Assembly: GCF_000298295.1 (NCBI RefSeq)
Contig: NZ_AMGM01000001.1
Coordinates: forward strand, 109,640 to 173,639
DNA length: 64,000 nt
DNA from: Cecembia lonarensis LW9
Lineage (GTDB): Bacteria > Bacteroidota > Bacteroidia > Cytophagales > Cyclobacteriaceae
Direction: 5' to 3'
The translations under genes and the position numbers were made by a program. This document shows, piece after piece, positions 36,406 to 46,569 of the stretch. The notes under the pieces are model-generated. The model did not search any database. It was given only the letters and a program-made list of their open reading frames with translations, and was not told the DNA's origin. Each line of letters opens with the position of its first letter. Within the stretch, counting starts at the first letter, position 1.

Positions 36406-36506
36406 ATTTATAAAGAAGAGGCGAGAGAACAGGCTCCAAGACCCTCTGGCAACCATCCAACCATATGGAAAGGTGCCAAAACCTGCCCAAAACGGGAACT
36501 ATAAAT
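36406..36506 (+). ncRNA. SAM-I riboswitch
   Basis: The block matches the SAM-I (S-box) aptamer: P1 arms ATTTATA (36406-36412) and TATAAAT (36500-36506), AGAGGCGAGAGAACAGGCTC as the P2 side, the core GGCAACC (36438-36444), the P3 hairpin CCAACCATATGG, then AGGTGCCAA (36471-36479) and CCTGCCC. SAM binding would stabilise the fold and lower expression of the downstream sulfur gene metZ, whose ATG is 236 nt away. The expression platform is not obvious: no U-tract terminator follows, so control may be at translation or over the long leader. Confidence 0.9.
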
Positions 36507-36537
36507 TAGAAAATATGACGACAAGGAAAATATTTTT

Positions 36538-36568
36538 GCACCAAGTACCAGGTACCAAGTACCAGGTA
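36538..36568 (+). repeat. GTACCAAG/GTACCAGG repeat, copy group 2
   Basis: Two direct copies of a 14-nt unit AAGTACCAGGTACC occupy 36543-36566 in part, flanked by further ACCA steps. It lies between the riboswitch and metZ, inside the presumed transcript. The same words occur on the other side of the riboswitch at 36221-36256. Confidence 0.6.
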
Positions 36569-36742
36569 AATAAATGCCATCACTCCAAATTCTTTAAGCT
36601 TCATCATTACATACATTCCCTTAATACTGCATTAGTTTTATGTTTTAAGGAAATCTCCCTGATAAATGACAATCCCAGATCATATTACAATACCCTTTTG
36701 CCATTTTCTCAACCACCTATTCTCTAAAAACAAACATCCGAT

Positions 36743-37912
36743 ATGCCTCATTTCGAAACAGAAGCCATACGACTCAGCAGTACCAAATCCAACCAAAGGG
36801 AGCACTCCTCCCCTATTTACCTGACCTCTTCTTTTACTTTTGAAAGTGCAGAAGAAGCCAGACAGATGTTTGCTGATGAAATTGAGGGGAATATTTATTC
36901 CCGCTACGCCAACCCCAATACCGCTGAACTTATCCAAAAAGTCTGTGCAGCAGAAGGTACTGATGACGGGGTTGCCACGGCATCCGGCATGGCGGCCATG
37001 TTTGGGAGTATGGCCGCATTACTCCAACAAGGGGACCATATTCTAGCCTCCCGATCCCTTTTTGGATCTACCCATCAATTACTCACCAAAGTTTTTCCGA
37101 AATGGGGAATTACTTCCACTTATGGGGATATTGCTGATTTTCAAAATTGGGACAAATTGGTTCAGCCCAATACCAAAATGCTTTTTCTGGAGACCCCATC
37201 CAATCCTGGGCTGGAGATCATTGACCTAGAGTGGGCAGGGAAATTTGCTGCTGCTCATGATTTGATTTTGGTGGTTGACAATTGCTTCGCTACGCCCTAT
37301 TTGCAACAACCTGCCAAATGGGGCGCTCATATCGTTACACATTCTGCCACCAAATTTATTGATGGCCAAGGCCGTGTTTTGGGTGGACTGATTTTGGGTC
37401 AACAATCACTTATCGATGAGGTAACCTATTTTGCAAGGCACACCGGACCTTCCATGTCCCCTTTCAATGCATGGGTCTTGTCCAAAAGCCTGGAAACATT
37501 GGCAGTAAGGATGGATAGGCACTGTGCCAACGCATTAAAACTGGCTGAATATTTCCAAGACAATAAAGCATTGGAATTTGTCAAATACCCCTTTTTGCCT
37601 GGTCATCCTCAATACGATCTGGCCATCAAGCAAATGAAAGCGGGAGGTGGAATAGTCACCCTCACACTAAAAGGCGGTTTGTCGAGGGTAAAAAATTTTA
37701 TTGATAACCTGCAAATGCTGTCCATTACGCCTAACCTCGGGGACAGTAGGAGCATTGTTACGCACCCTGCATCCACTACCCATAGCAAACTCAGTGAGGA
37801 AGAACGTAAAAAAGTAGGCATCACAGACGGACTCATCCGTATTTCTGTAGGACTGGAACACCACGAGGATATCATACAGGACATAGAAAGGGCGCTGGAA
37901 AAATCTAAGTAG
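36743..37912 (+). CDS. metZ: O-succinylhomoserine sulfhydrylase
   Basis: 389-aa PLP enzyme of the Cys/Met metabolism family, making homocysteine from O-succinylhomoserine and sulfide in methionine synthesis. YSRYANPNTAEL (about 52-63) is the family tyrosine/arginine region; ASGMAAMFGSMAALL, VDNCFATPYLQQP and THSATKFIDGQGRVLGG with Schiff-base Lys204 follow, then RHTGPSMSPFNAWVLSKSLETL in parts and HPASTTHSKLSEEER. MetZ rather than MetB/MetC is preferred from the HTGPSMSPFNAW pattern and common practice in Bacteroidota. Expression is probably governed by the SAM riboswitch upstream, which supports a methionine role. Confidence 0.92.
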   Translation: MPHFETEAIRLSSTKSNQREHSSPIYLTSSFTFESAEEARQMFADEIEGNIYSRYANPNTAELIQKVCAAEGTDDGVATASGMAAMFGSMAALLQQGDHILASRSLFGSTHQLLTKVFPKWGITSTYGDIADFQNWDKLVQPNTKMLFLETPSNPGLEIIDLEWAGKFAAAHDLILVVDNCFATPYLQQPAKWGAHIVTHSATKFIDGQGRVLGGLILGQQSLIDEVTYFARHTGPSMSPFNAWVLSKSLETLAVRMDRHCANALKLAEYFQDNKALEFVKYPFLPGHPQYDLAIKQMKAGGGIVTLTLKGGLSRVKNFIDNLQMLSITPNLGDSRSIVTHPASTTHSKLSEEERKKVGITDGLIRISVGLEHHEDIIQDIERALEKSK

Positions 37913-38002
37913 AGGTCTTTTAAAAAATATCTCTCATTTCTTTGTAGCATAATTAGCTTTTTTTTCGTCTTAAAAGAAAAGAATTGTTCAAATCCAGAAG
38001 CT

Positions 38003-39250
38003 ATGAAAAATTTTATATTATCACTGGGAAGTCTTTTTCTTTTGGCTGCCTCCTGTAATCCTATCCAAAATAACGATATTGGACCTGTGGAAGCCAATGT
38101 AAGACAAATGACAGCTACTGAGACCGAGCTGGTGCAAAGCAATGTGGAATTTGCTGTCCGCTTATTTCAGGAGATAGAAAAAGAAGGTCCTGAGAATCAT
38201 TTTACCGGACCATTCAGTATCCATCAGGCCCTGTCCATGGCCATGAATGGGAATGAAGGAGATATTCTAAAAGAATTTTTAGATGTACTCGCCTTCCATG
38301 GATTGTCCAAAGATGAAGCCAATGCAGCAGTAAAAAGTTTGACAAACTATTTACAAAGTGTTGACCCAAAAGTAAAAGTCAATATCGCCAATGGTATTTG
38401 GTACCGGGAAGGATTTACAGTAAGGCCCCCTTTCAAATCGGCAATGAACACCTATTATAATGCCAATGTGAGTGCACTTAACTTTGATGAACCGAATGCC
38501 CATCAGCTGATCAATAATTGGATTGCTTCACAAACCAATGACCTTATCAAAGATATCCTTGATGCAATTCCTTCTGATGCGGTCATGTACTTGGTGAATG
38601 CCATCTACTTCAAAGGGGATTGGAAATACCAATTTGATCCACAAAAGACAAAAAAAGAACCGTTCTTTCCTAAAAAAGGGGGGAGCGTTCAAGTGGATAT
38701 GATGGAATCCAAAGAAAAAGTGGCATTAAGAGCAGGAGGTAACAACAAAGTGAATTACTTGGAAATTCCCTACAGCACTGGCCAATACCAAATGGCCATT
38801 ATTCAAGCAAATTCTGGTGAATTAAGCAGTGTCTTACCGGAAATTACGACTGAAAACCTGACATTTTGGTCTGAGAATGCAAGGGAAACTACCGCCATTC
38901 TCAAAATGCCCAAATTTAAAATGAGGTATAAAGAGGATGATTTAAAGTCAAAATTAAAGAAATTAGGCTTAGTTACTCCTTTTAGTCCGCATCCAGAGAA
39001 CTTTTCTAATATGTTTGAAGGCAACTTACCTCCCATGCTGATTTCAAGAGTCATCCATGAAGCAGTCATTGAAGTAGATGAAAAAGGAACAGAAGCCGCA
39101 GCAGCCACTGTGGTGGAAATAGGCCTTACTTCTGTATCCCCGGGCCCAATGGTGATCACTTTAGATAAGCCTTTTTATTTCCTAATCAAAGAAAAAAGTT
39201 CAGGAGCAATTCTATTTATGGGGAAACTAGGAAATCCTTCCCTACTTTAG
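38003..39250 (+). CDS. Serpin-family protease inhibitor, lipoprotein
   Basis: 415-aa secreted serpin. Residues 1-18 form a lipoprotein signal with lipobox LAASC, so the inhibitor should be membrane-anchored, facing the periplasm or outside. Serpin blocks: GPFSIHQALSMAMNGNEGD, ANGIWYREGF, VMYLVNAIYFKGDWKYQF, VDMMESK and the C-terminal PFYFLIKEKSSGAILFMGKLGNP. The reactive centre loop begins with an inhibitory hinge EKGTEAAAAT (360-369). By alignment to alpha-1-antitrypsin the P1-P1' bond falls near Thr376-Ser377 (GLTSVS), suggesting an elastase- or subtilisin-like target. Protection against proteases from other organisms or its own secreted ones is inferred. Confidence 0.92.
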   Translation: MKNFILSLGSLFLLAASCNPIQNNDIGPVEANVRQMTATETELVQSNVEFAVRLFQEIEKEGPENHFTGPFSIHQALSMAMNGNEGDILKEFLDVLAFHGLSKDEANAAVKSLTNYLQSVDPKVKVNIANGIWYREGFTVRPPFKSAMNTYYNANVSALNFDEPNAHQLINNWIASQTNDLIKDILDAIPSDAVMYLVNAIYFKGDWKYQFDPQKTKKEPFFPKKGGSVQVDMMESKEKVALRAGGNNKVNYLEIPYSTGQYQMAIIQANSGELSSVLPEITTENLTFWSENARETTAILKMPKFKMRYKEDDLKSKLKKLGLVTPFSPHPENFSNMFEGNLPPMLISRVIHEAVIEVDEKGTEAAAATVVEIGLTSVSPGPMVITLDKPFYFLIKEKSSGAILFMGKLGNPSLL

Positions 39251-39287
39251 GGCATACTGAAAAACAAATTCACTTCTCGAAATAAAA

Positions 39288-39701
39288 ATGGGTTCAAAAA
39301 GACATAGGTCAAAAATTATCCTTGTTTGTTTATTACCATTGTTTTTTGGACAATGCATAAATGATTCCCCTTTTGACGCTGAGCAGGAATTTTGCTCGGC
39401 TGTCCAAAAAGAAGAGTACCAAAGCTTACTGCCCCTCACTGATAGGTTTCTAGCACAACTATCGGGAAATTTATCTGATTTAGAAAAAATAGAAAAGTTA
39501 AATGACTGGCTATCACAAAAGACCTGTATAACGCATACTGAGGTCTTTTGTGTTTCCTGCATGTTCTCTTTACCCCCTCAGAGCAGGGTTTTTGTTACAT
39601 TCTCCAATAATGGACAATCAGCCCATAAAGTCTTGGACATCCTCATGAGTGATCCTCCGAGAGTGGCGAGAATTTTTGAAAATAATTTTCAAGACAACTA
39701 A
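39288..39701 (+). CDS. Small putative lipoprotein of unknown function
   Basis: 137-aa protein with a basic N-terminus and hydrophobic core (IILVCLLPLFFGQC) ending in a likely lipobox FGQC at Cys23. The mature part has five further cysteines (EQEFCSA, KTCITHTEVFCVSCMF), which could form disulfides in the periplasm. No family recognised. It lies 37 nt after the serpin gene in the same direction and may share its transcript. Coding use resembles its neighbours. Confidence 0.65.
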   Translation: MGSKRHRSKIILVCLLPLFFGQCINDSPFDAEQEFCSAVQKEEYQSLLPLTDRFLAQLSGNLSDLEKIEKLNDWLSQKTCITHTEVFCVSCMFSLPPQSRVFVTFSNNGQSAHKVLDILMSDPPRVARIFENNFQDN

Positions 39702-39806
39702 AATTATATTGCCATAGACTTACTTGACATTATTACTTCTTATTTCTAAAACTCTCCTATTTTTTAGGGGATAAGTTGCCCCATAAGGTCAATCACCTCG
39801 TTTTCT

Positions 39807-39841
39807 AGATTTCTCCTCCTTCGTCGTCGAAATGACAAGGT
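39807..39841. repeat. Dispersed Bacteroidota-type intergenic repeat
   Basis: The word series AGATTTCTCC ... TTCGTCG ... TCGAAATGACA resembles a family of short intergenic repeats that I know from many Bacteroidota genomes (AGATTTCTC-CTTCGTCGAAATGACA type). Here the middle contains doubled CCT and TCG steps. The remaining part of the 313-bp gap 39702-40014 holds no gene. Confidence 0.5.
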
Positions 39842-39980
39842 GAAGCCTTTGACAATATTTGACCATCTGAACTTTTAAAAGTTTTACCGCTTAATGAACC
39901 CCTTAAATCCCTAAACTCTAAATGGTTCAAAGTCTCCAACACCCGACTTCCGACCTCCGAAATATCTTGAGTCTTATGTC

Positions 39981-40008
39981 TTGTTTCTTGTTTCTTGTTT
40001 CTTGTTTC
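39981..40008. repeat. TTGTTTC tandem repeat, four units
   Basis: Four perfect 7-nt units TTGTTTC lie immediately before the 3' end of pgi (stop complement at 40015). A fifth partial unit (TTATGTC TTG) precedes them. The array is prone to slippage but is outside coding sequence. Confidence 0.75.
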
Positions 40009-40014
40009 TTATAT

Positions 40015-41706
<1,692 letters not shown>

Positions 41707-41836
41707 GAATATTAATCGAGGGGGAAAAAAATATCAATGAAATTGAATGGTTAAGAATAGTAGCATATTGGTTAACATACATTTATGACATTTGGGATTT
41801 TTTCAGCTATTTTAATACTTACAATCCCAAAAGACC

Positions 41837-43099
41837 ATGTGTGACACCTTAATAGCTTTACCTTCTTTTACAGCACAAAACAATCTGATATTTGCCAAAA
41901 ATTCAGACCGTGAACCCAATGAGGCCCAAGCATTAGTTCATATCCCCAGAAAGCAGCATACGGCTTCCACACTGCAATGCACTTATATTGAAGTCCCACA
42001 AGTTCAGGAAAGCTATGAGGTAATACTTTCCAAACCATTTCAGATGTGGGGAGCCGAAATGGGGATCAATGAATATGGTGTGGTCATCGGCAATGAGGCG
42101 GTATTTACCCGGGCCAAAATCAAAAAAAATAATTCGGGATTAACGGGAATGGATTTACTAAGGCTTGCGCTGGAACGCTCAAAAACTGCCAGAGAAGCAA
42201 TTTCCCAAATCACTGCACTCTTAGAAAAATTTGGACAAAATGCCTCTGGGGGCTATGAAAACAAAGCCTTTTTTTACCATAACAGCTTTATCATTTCGGA
42301 TACTGACCAAGCTTACATTTTGGAAACTGCCGGAAAATCCTGGGCACTTAAAAAAATCAAAGCAGCAGGTTCTATTTCCAATGGGCTTCAAATTGGATCA
42401 GATTACGATGAAATCCATCTCGCAGAAGAAAAGTTGGATTTCCCCTTCAATTTATTCCCCAAACCCCAGCCCTTTTCTTTCAGGGAACATTTTTCAGACT
42501 TTCTATACACCAAAGTGGGTAATGCTAAAAAACGACAAAGCTGTAGCTATGGGCTATTGCAAAAAGACAAAGGTGGACTTACCGTGGAAAAGGCAATGGC
42601 AATTTTGAAAACACATGAAGCCCCTGATCCTGATTTCAATCCCAACAAAGCCAGCACGGCATCTTTGTGTATGCATGCGACTGGATTGACCAACCCAAGT
42701 ACTACAACAGGAAGTATGGTAGCAGAAGTTAGAAAAAATAAGCCTTCTACAGTTTGGCTGACCGGCACTTCCATGCCTTGTATTTCCGTATTTATACCTT
42801 TCTTTATGGGGACTAAAACCTTAACCGAATTTACACAACCAGGAGCATCGCCAGATTCCTCTCTGTGGTGGCAAGCAGAACTCCTCCACCGTTGGATATG
42901 TGAAGATTATCAAGTCAGAAAAAGGGATATCCAAAACGACCTACTGACCTTGCAGCAATCATTTTTAAAGCAGGAGGCATCCCTAATGTCTGCGGGGGCT
43001 AACTTATCCGAGTTGGATATTTTTAGCAATGAATGCCTTTTGAAGGTGATGCAATTTTATGAGAAATGGTCTGAAAACATCAATCTATATCAACCCTAA
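41837..43099 (+). CDS. Secernin-like C69 family peptidase
   Basis: 420-aa Ntn-hydrolase of the C69/secernin group. The protein starts MCDTLIALPSFTAQNNLIFAKNSDR; Cys2, exposed after removal of Met1, is the expected nucleophile, and the FAKNSDREPNEAQ stretch is the family signature. Then WGAEMGINEYGVVIGNEAV, TGMDLLRLALER and AYILETAGKSWALKKI. C69 enzymes act as dipeptidases, but secernins may lack that activity. No signal peptide, so it is cytosolic. Its last 20 nt overlap the convergent esterase gene. Confidence 0.9.
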   Translation: MCDTLIALPSFTAQNNLIFAKNSDREPNEAQALVHIPRKQHTASTLQCTYIEVPQVQESYEVILSKPFQMWGAEMGINEYGVVIGNEAVFTRAKIKKNNSGLTGMDLLRLALERSKTAREAISQITALLEKFGQNASGGYENKAFFYHNSFIISDTDQAYILETAGKSWALKKIKAAGSISNGLQIGSDYDEIHLAEEKLDFPFNLFPKPQPFSFREHFSDFLYTKVGNAKKRQSCSYGLLQKDKGGLTVEKAMAILKTHEAPDPDFNPNKASTASLCMHATGLTNPSTTTGSMVAEVRKNKPSTVWLTGTSMPCISVFIPFFMGTKTLTEFTQPGASPDSSLWWQAELLHRWICEDYQVRKRDIQNDLLTLQQSFLKQEASLMSAGANLSELDIFSNECLLKVMQFYEKWSENINLYQP

Positions 43100-44987
43100 A
43101 CGGCACTGCAGGCAGCTTTTCTGAATTATACAAATTGACCTCTGGATTATCCGCCCAAGCATATCGGATTTCTTTGATCGTATTCACTTGGGGATGACTG
43201 ACTATCAAAACATCTTTATCAATTATGTGGGCTTTTGCTGAGTGGTAATTGCCATTATCGTCCTGAATAACAAAACCTTTTACTTCATCACCTGAAGATA
43301 AGGTCAAGCCCTCTCCAACGTGTGTAAACCTTAGTTTAACCCCTTCTTCACTTTCTTCAAAACTGTGGAAGGTGGGACCTGCATACAACACATCCCAGTC
43401 ATAAGCTACTTTTTTAGCTATCCTCCAAAGCCTCAAGCCTACGTCCCTTTTGTTGCGGGGGTGAATGTCATTGGCATCTCCAATATCTATAGTGACAGCC
43501 ATGCCTGTATTTGGTAAGGACAAAGCCTGGAATTGCGCCTCTCTCAAATAAGCCCAATTGGATTCAGGCTGAACTTCCTTCCTTTCCATAAAATTGGCCA
43601 ATTGTACAAAAAGAAAAGGAAAATCACCCAAATTCCAACGCGATCTCCAGTTAGTGATCATCGCTGAAAACAAATCCCTGTAGTGTTCATGCGCATCTGT
43701 ATTGCTTTCCCCTTGATACCAAATCACACCTTTTATCGGAAAGTTAAGTATCGGGGCAATCATGGCATTGAACATCATTCCCGGCAGATTGTGGTGTCTT
43801 TCCACCACAGGAAGTGCTTCTTCTACTTTATTATTGTATTTCCATTCTCCTTCCAATGAAATCTTTTTATTTCCGCTAAGGAGGAACATCTCGTCTATTT
43901 TGCCTAATCGCACTTGATTATCCCAAGTATTCACGACCCTTATTGCCAAAGTATTCTCCCCCACATTCAACATACTGGATGGGATAGGTATTTGCCTAAC
44001 TGCATCACCGAAATCTTTAAAAAATAACCTTCCCCCATTTACATAGACATAAGCCATCTGTTGAATATCCCCAAGATTGAGCCGGATATTTTGTTTGTCT
44101 GTAACCGTGAAAGTTTTTCTAAACCAGGCAATATCACTAAAAGGATTAGCCTCAGGTAATTGGACAACTTCCCAATCACTGTCATCAAAATTAGGATTAG
44201 CTACACCCTGGATCTCCCCATTTTGAGGGGCTGCCACCAGGTCATTTCTTTGTAACTCCCTGATTTTATTATCTATTACTTCCTGGAGCCAGAAATCTTG
44301 TCTTTGGAGTACATCATTTGCCTTGTCCTTATAGAAATCCAGCTTTAATAAGGCCTCAGCTTCGGCCCAGCCTTCAGCTGGAGTTCCTCCCCAATTACTC
44401 TCTATAATTCCAACAGGCACTCCTTCTTCCAGATGTAGCTGCTTGGCAAAAAACCAACCAACGGCAGAAAAATTCAAAATATGATCTGGATCGGCTTTTC
44501 TCCATTCTCCTCCCCTGACATCAAACTTTTCTTGAGCATCATAATCATGTGGAATTTTAAAGAAGCGGATCAATGGATAATCTGAATCCGCTAATTCCTT
44601 CTGCAATCCCTGAACCTGTGCACTCATCACCCATTCCATATTGGACTGCCCTCCTGCTACCCACACATCCCCAACTTGAATGTCATAATACTTATTTCCA
44701 TTCACTTCCAACTCATAGGGACCAGAGGCAGGCAAAGGGTTAAATTCAATTTGCCAAGTTCCATCTTTTGCTACTTTAACCGACTTTTCTTCTCCATTGA
44801 ATGTCACCACCACTTTTTGGCCTGAGGCTCCTTTGCCCCAAATCCGGATAGGTTGATGGCGTTGAAACACCATTTTGTCTGCAAAAAACTTGGGCAACGC
44901 TATTTCCCCTACCTCAGCTTCCGGTGAACAGGAAAAGTTAATAAATAGAGAAATCGCTATAAGTACTAAAGCCAATGAATTTTTCAT
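43080..44987 (-). CDS. Sialate O-acetylesterase-family lipoprotein
   Basis: 635-aa secreted SGNH esterase. The ATG at 44987 is preferred over an ATG 75 nt upstream because it gives a clean lipoprotein signal (SLALVLIAISLFINFSC). After an N-terminal beta region comes block I WVAGGQSNMEW with nucleophile Ser115. A galactose-binding-like insert (FDDSDWEVVQLPEA, IAWFRKTFTV) occupies about 260-370. GVIWYQGESNTDAHEHY and IDIGDANDIHPRNKRDVG supply the catalytic Asp and His. The family removes O-acetyl groups from sialic acid or other sugars; on a glycan-degrading island deacetylation of a plant or algal sugar is likely. Confidence 0.9.
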   Translation of the reverse strand: MKNSLALVLIAISLFINFSCSPEAEVGEIALPKFFADKMVFQRHQPIRIWGKGASGQKVVVTFNGEEKSVKVAKDGTWQIEFNPLPASGPYELEVNGNKYYDIQVGDVWVAGGQSNMEWVMSAQVQGLQKELADSDYPLIRFFKIPHDYDAQEKFDVRGGEWRKADPDHILNFSAVGWFFAKQLHLEEGVPVGIIESNWGGTPAEGWAEAEALLKLDFYKDKANDVLQRQDFWLQEVIDNKIRELQRNDLVAAPQNGEIQGVANPNFDDSDWEVVQLPEANPFSDIAWFRKTFTVTDKQNIRLNLGDIQQMAYVYVNGGRLFFKDFGDAVRQIPIPSSMLNVGENTLAIRVVNTWDNQVRLGKIDEMFLLSGNKKISLEGEWKYNNKVEEALPVVERHHNLPGMMFNAMIAPILNFPIKGVIWYQGESNTDAHEHYRDLFSAMITNWRSRWNLGDFPFLFVQLANFMERKEVQPESNWAYLREAQFQALSLPNTGMAVTIDIGDANDIHPRNKRDVGLRLWRIAKKVAYDWDVLYAGPTFHSFEESEEGVKLRFTHVGEGLTLSSGDEVKGFVIQDDNGNYHSAKAHIIDKDVLIVSHPQVNTIKEIRYAWADNPEVNLYNSEKLPAVPFRVDID

Positions 44988-45045
44988 AGGTTTTCTTTCA
45001 AAGGTGATATTGGGTTTTTGTAACAGGAAATCTTCAAATACAAAT

Positions 45046-45855
45046 TTACAGCGTATGACCACTTAAAATCAACCCCTCCTTCATGTCTTTCAAATACGTT
45101 ATAACTTTGCCATCCTCTCCAACTTCACATACCCTATAGCCCGGCAAAGGAGATCCCCAATTTCCACCGAAGTGTCCTGTCCATAAATAAAGTTTTTTCC
45201 TGTTTCTCATAATACCATTGACATCGTGGTCGTGGCCATGGAAGATGGCCCTTACATTGGGGTATGCCGCTAAAGTCTCTAAGACCTCATGACATGAAAT
45301 TCCATGTAAGGTCCAATCATTTTGAGAAATGTGGATAAAAACAAATACAAAAGGTAACTCCTTAAAAGACTCCAAACTTGACCTTAAAAAGTCCACATTA
45401 ACACACAAATAATCTCCTGCTTCATTGGAGCTATTCGCTATGATCATTCCATATTGCTCTTTTACTATAAAACTATGGTCCGCAGGAACTCCCCAGATTT
45501 CCTCCCAGGATGTTTCTGAAATCCGGTCATGATTCCCCTTTACAGGATAATAGGGTAATCCGATGGTATCATATACTTTCTTCACCTCAGGCATCCATTT
45601 AGGCTCATCATGGATCAAATCTCCATTGAACACCACAAAATCTACTCCCTCTTCTTCTTGGATGGCTTTAATCAAGGTTTGGTGAATGGCCTCAAAGGGT
45701 GTGTTAGGCTGTCCATAATGCCCATCAGAGGCAATGATAAACTTCAGTTTGGTCTTTTCGGGAAAGTCCATTTTCCCATAATTCAAAAAAGGCATAAGGC
45801 TGGTCATTGAAGTAAGCAATGATATTTTTTTTAGAAATGGCCGTCTTTTCATCAT
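45046..45855 (-). CDS. Calcineurin-like metallophosphoesterase, Tat-type signal
   Basis: 269-aa phosphoesterase. N-terminus KRRPFLKKISLLTSMTSLM resembles a twin-arginine signal (RRxFLK). Metal-binding motifs follow in order: ASDGHYG (D44, H46), GDLIHD, KGNHDR, and GHDHD near residue 200, forming the dinuclear site. It should be exported folded with its metals to the periplasm. The start abuts the DUF3307 stop (TAAATG), so it is the third gene of the satD transcript, followed after 58 nt by the esterase. Substrate unknown: phosphomono- or diester. Confidence 0.88.
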   Translation of the reverse strand: MMKRRPFLKKISLLTSMTSLMPFLNYGKMDFPEKTKLKFIIASDGHYGQPNTPFEAIHQTLIKAIQEEEGVDFVVFNGDLIHDEPKWMPEVKKVYDTIGLPYYPVKGNHDRISETSWEEIWGVPADHSFIVKEQYGMIIANSSNEAGDYLCVNVDFLRSSLESFKELPFVFVFIHISQNDWTLHGISCHEVLETLAAYPNVRAIFHGHDHDVNGIMRNRKKLYLWTGHFGGNWGSPLPGYRVCEVGEDGKVITYLKDMKEGLILSGHTL

Positions 45856-46569
45856 TTATTTTATTTGAATAAGAAAATCGCAGATTATTCCTGTTACAAT
45901 GGCAAATCCAAAACTGAGAAATGTACCAATCAAAATATACTCAGTAAGTTTCCTGTCTTGTGATTCTTTAAGATCCCCAAATCTAAATACCGATTTGGTA
46001 GCAATCAGAAAACCTACCCCTTCCCACTGCCCCACTAAAATAAAAATCAAAACGAGTAACCTTTCTAAAATCCCAATATATCTGCCAGCATTTGTTAGGG
46101 AATGATCATCTCCTTTTTCCAGACTTTTTGACCATGGATGCATCAATTGTGCCATGATGATGCTTACACCAAAACTCAAAAAAACTATACCAGTAGTGAC
46201 AATCCAAAAATTAGAACCTTGAAATAAGCCTACCCAAGAAGTGTCCGGGTAAACCCACAATGCTGCCAAAAACCCTAAAGAAAACAGATGTAATCCCTGG
46301 TCAATTATAAACCACCTGATTGGGTGATTTACTCCTCTATATATTTTCAAAAGATCTATGAGATAATGAAGTATTAAAACAGCTAGTGCTAAGCCAATGG
46401 CTCCCAAATTCCAGAATAAAACTAAAACCAATACCCCATGAATCAATATATGGAGGTATAGTTTACCTGATTTAATTTTCTTAGCCTTTTTTTCCTCCAC
46501 CCATGAAGAGGGCTGTAATACAAAGTCTCCTATCAAGTGAGCCAGAAAAAGTTTGATCATGATCAACAT
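45856..46569 (-). CDS. DUF3307 multi-pass membrane protein
   Basis: 237-aa inner-membrane protein with about 6-7 hydrophobic segments (LYLHILIHGVLVLVLFW, GLALAVLILHYLIDLL, WIVTTGIVFLSFGVSIIMA, YILIGTFLSFGFAIVTGII). The N-terminal HLIGDFVLQPSSWVEEK with conserved Asp, Gln, Trp and Lys is the DUF3307 hallmark. No function is established for the family. It overlaps the satD stop by 7 nt, so both are translated together. Either ATG 46569 or the ATG three codons later may start it. See findings for the possible partnership with SatD. Confidence 0.85.
   Translation of the reverse strand: MLIMIKLFLAHLIGDFVLQPSSWVEEKKAKKIKSGKLYLHILIHGVLVLVLFWNLGAIGLALAVLILHYLIDLLKIYRGVNHPIRWFIIDQGLHLFSLGFLAALWVYPDTSWVGLFQGSNFWIVTTGIVFLSFGVSIIMAQLMHPWSKSLEKGDDHSLTNAGRYIGILERLLVLIFILVGQWEGVGFLIATKSVFRFGDLKESQDRKLTEYILIGTFLSFGFAIVTGIICDFLIQIK

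Noticed and set aside
36473..36727. 84-codon frame beginning inside the SAM riboswitch
   Set aside because: Its first codons lie in the aptamer and its middle is the GTACCA repeat; the sequence is explained by RNA structure and repeats.
44988..45062. N-terminal extension of the acetylesterase
   Set aside because: It places 25 unrelated residues before an ideal lipoprotein signal and would overlap the upstream gene.
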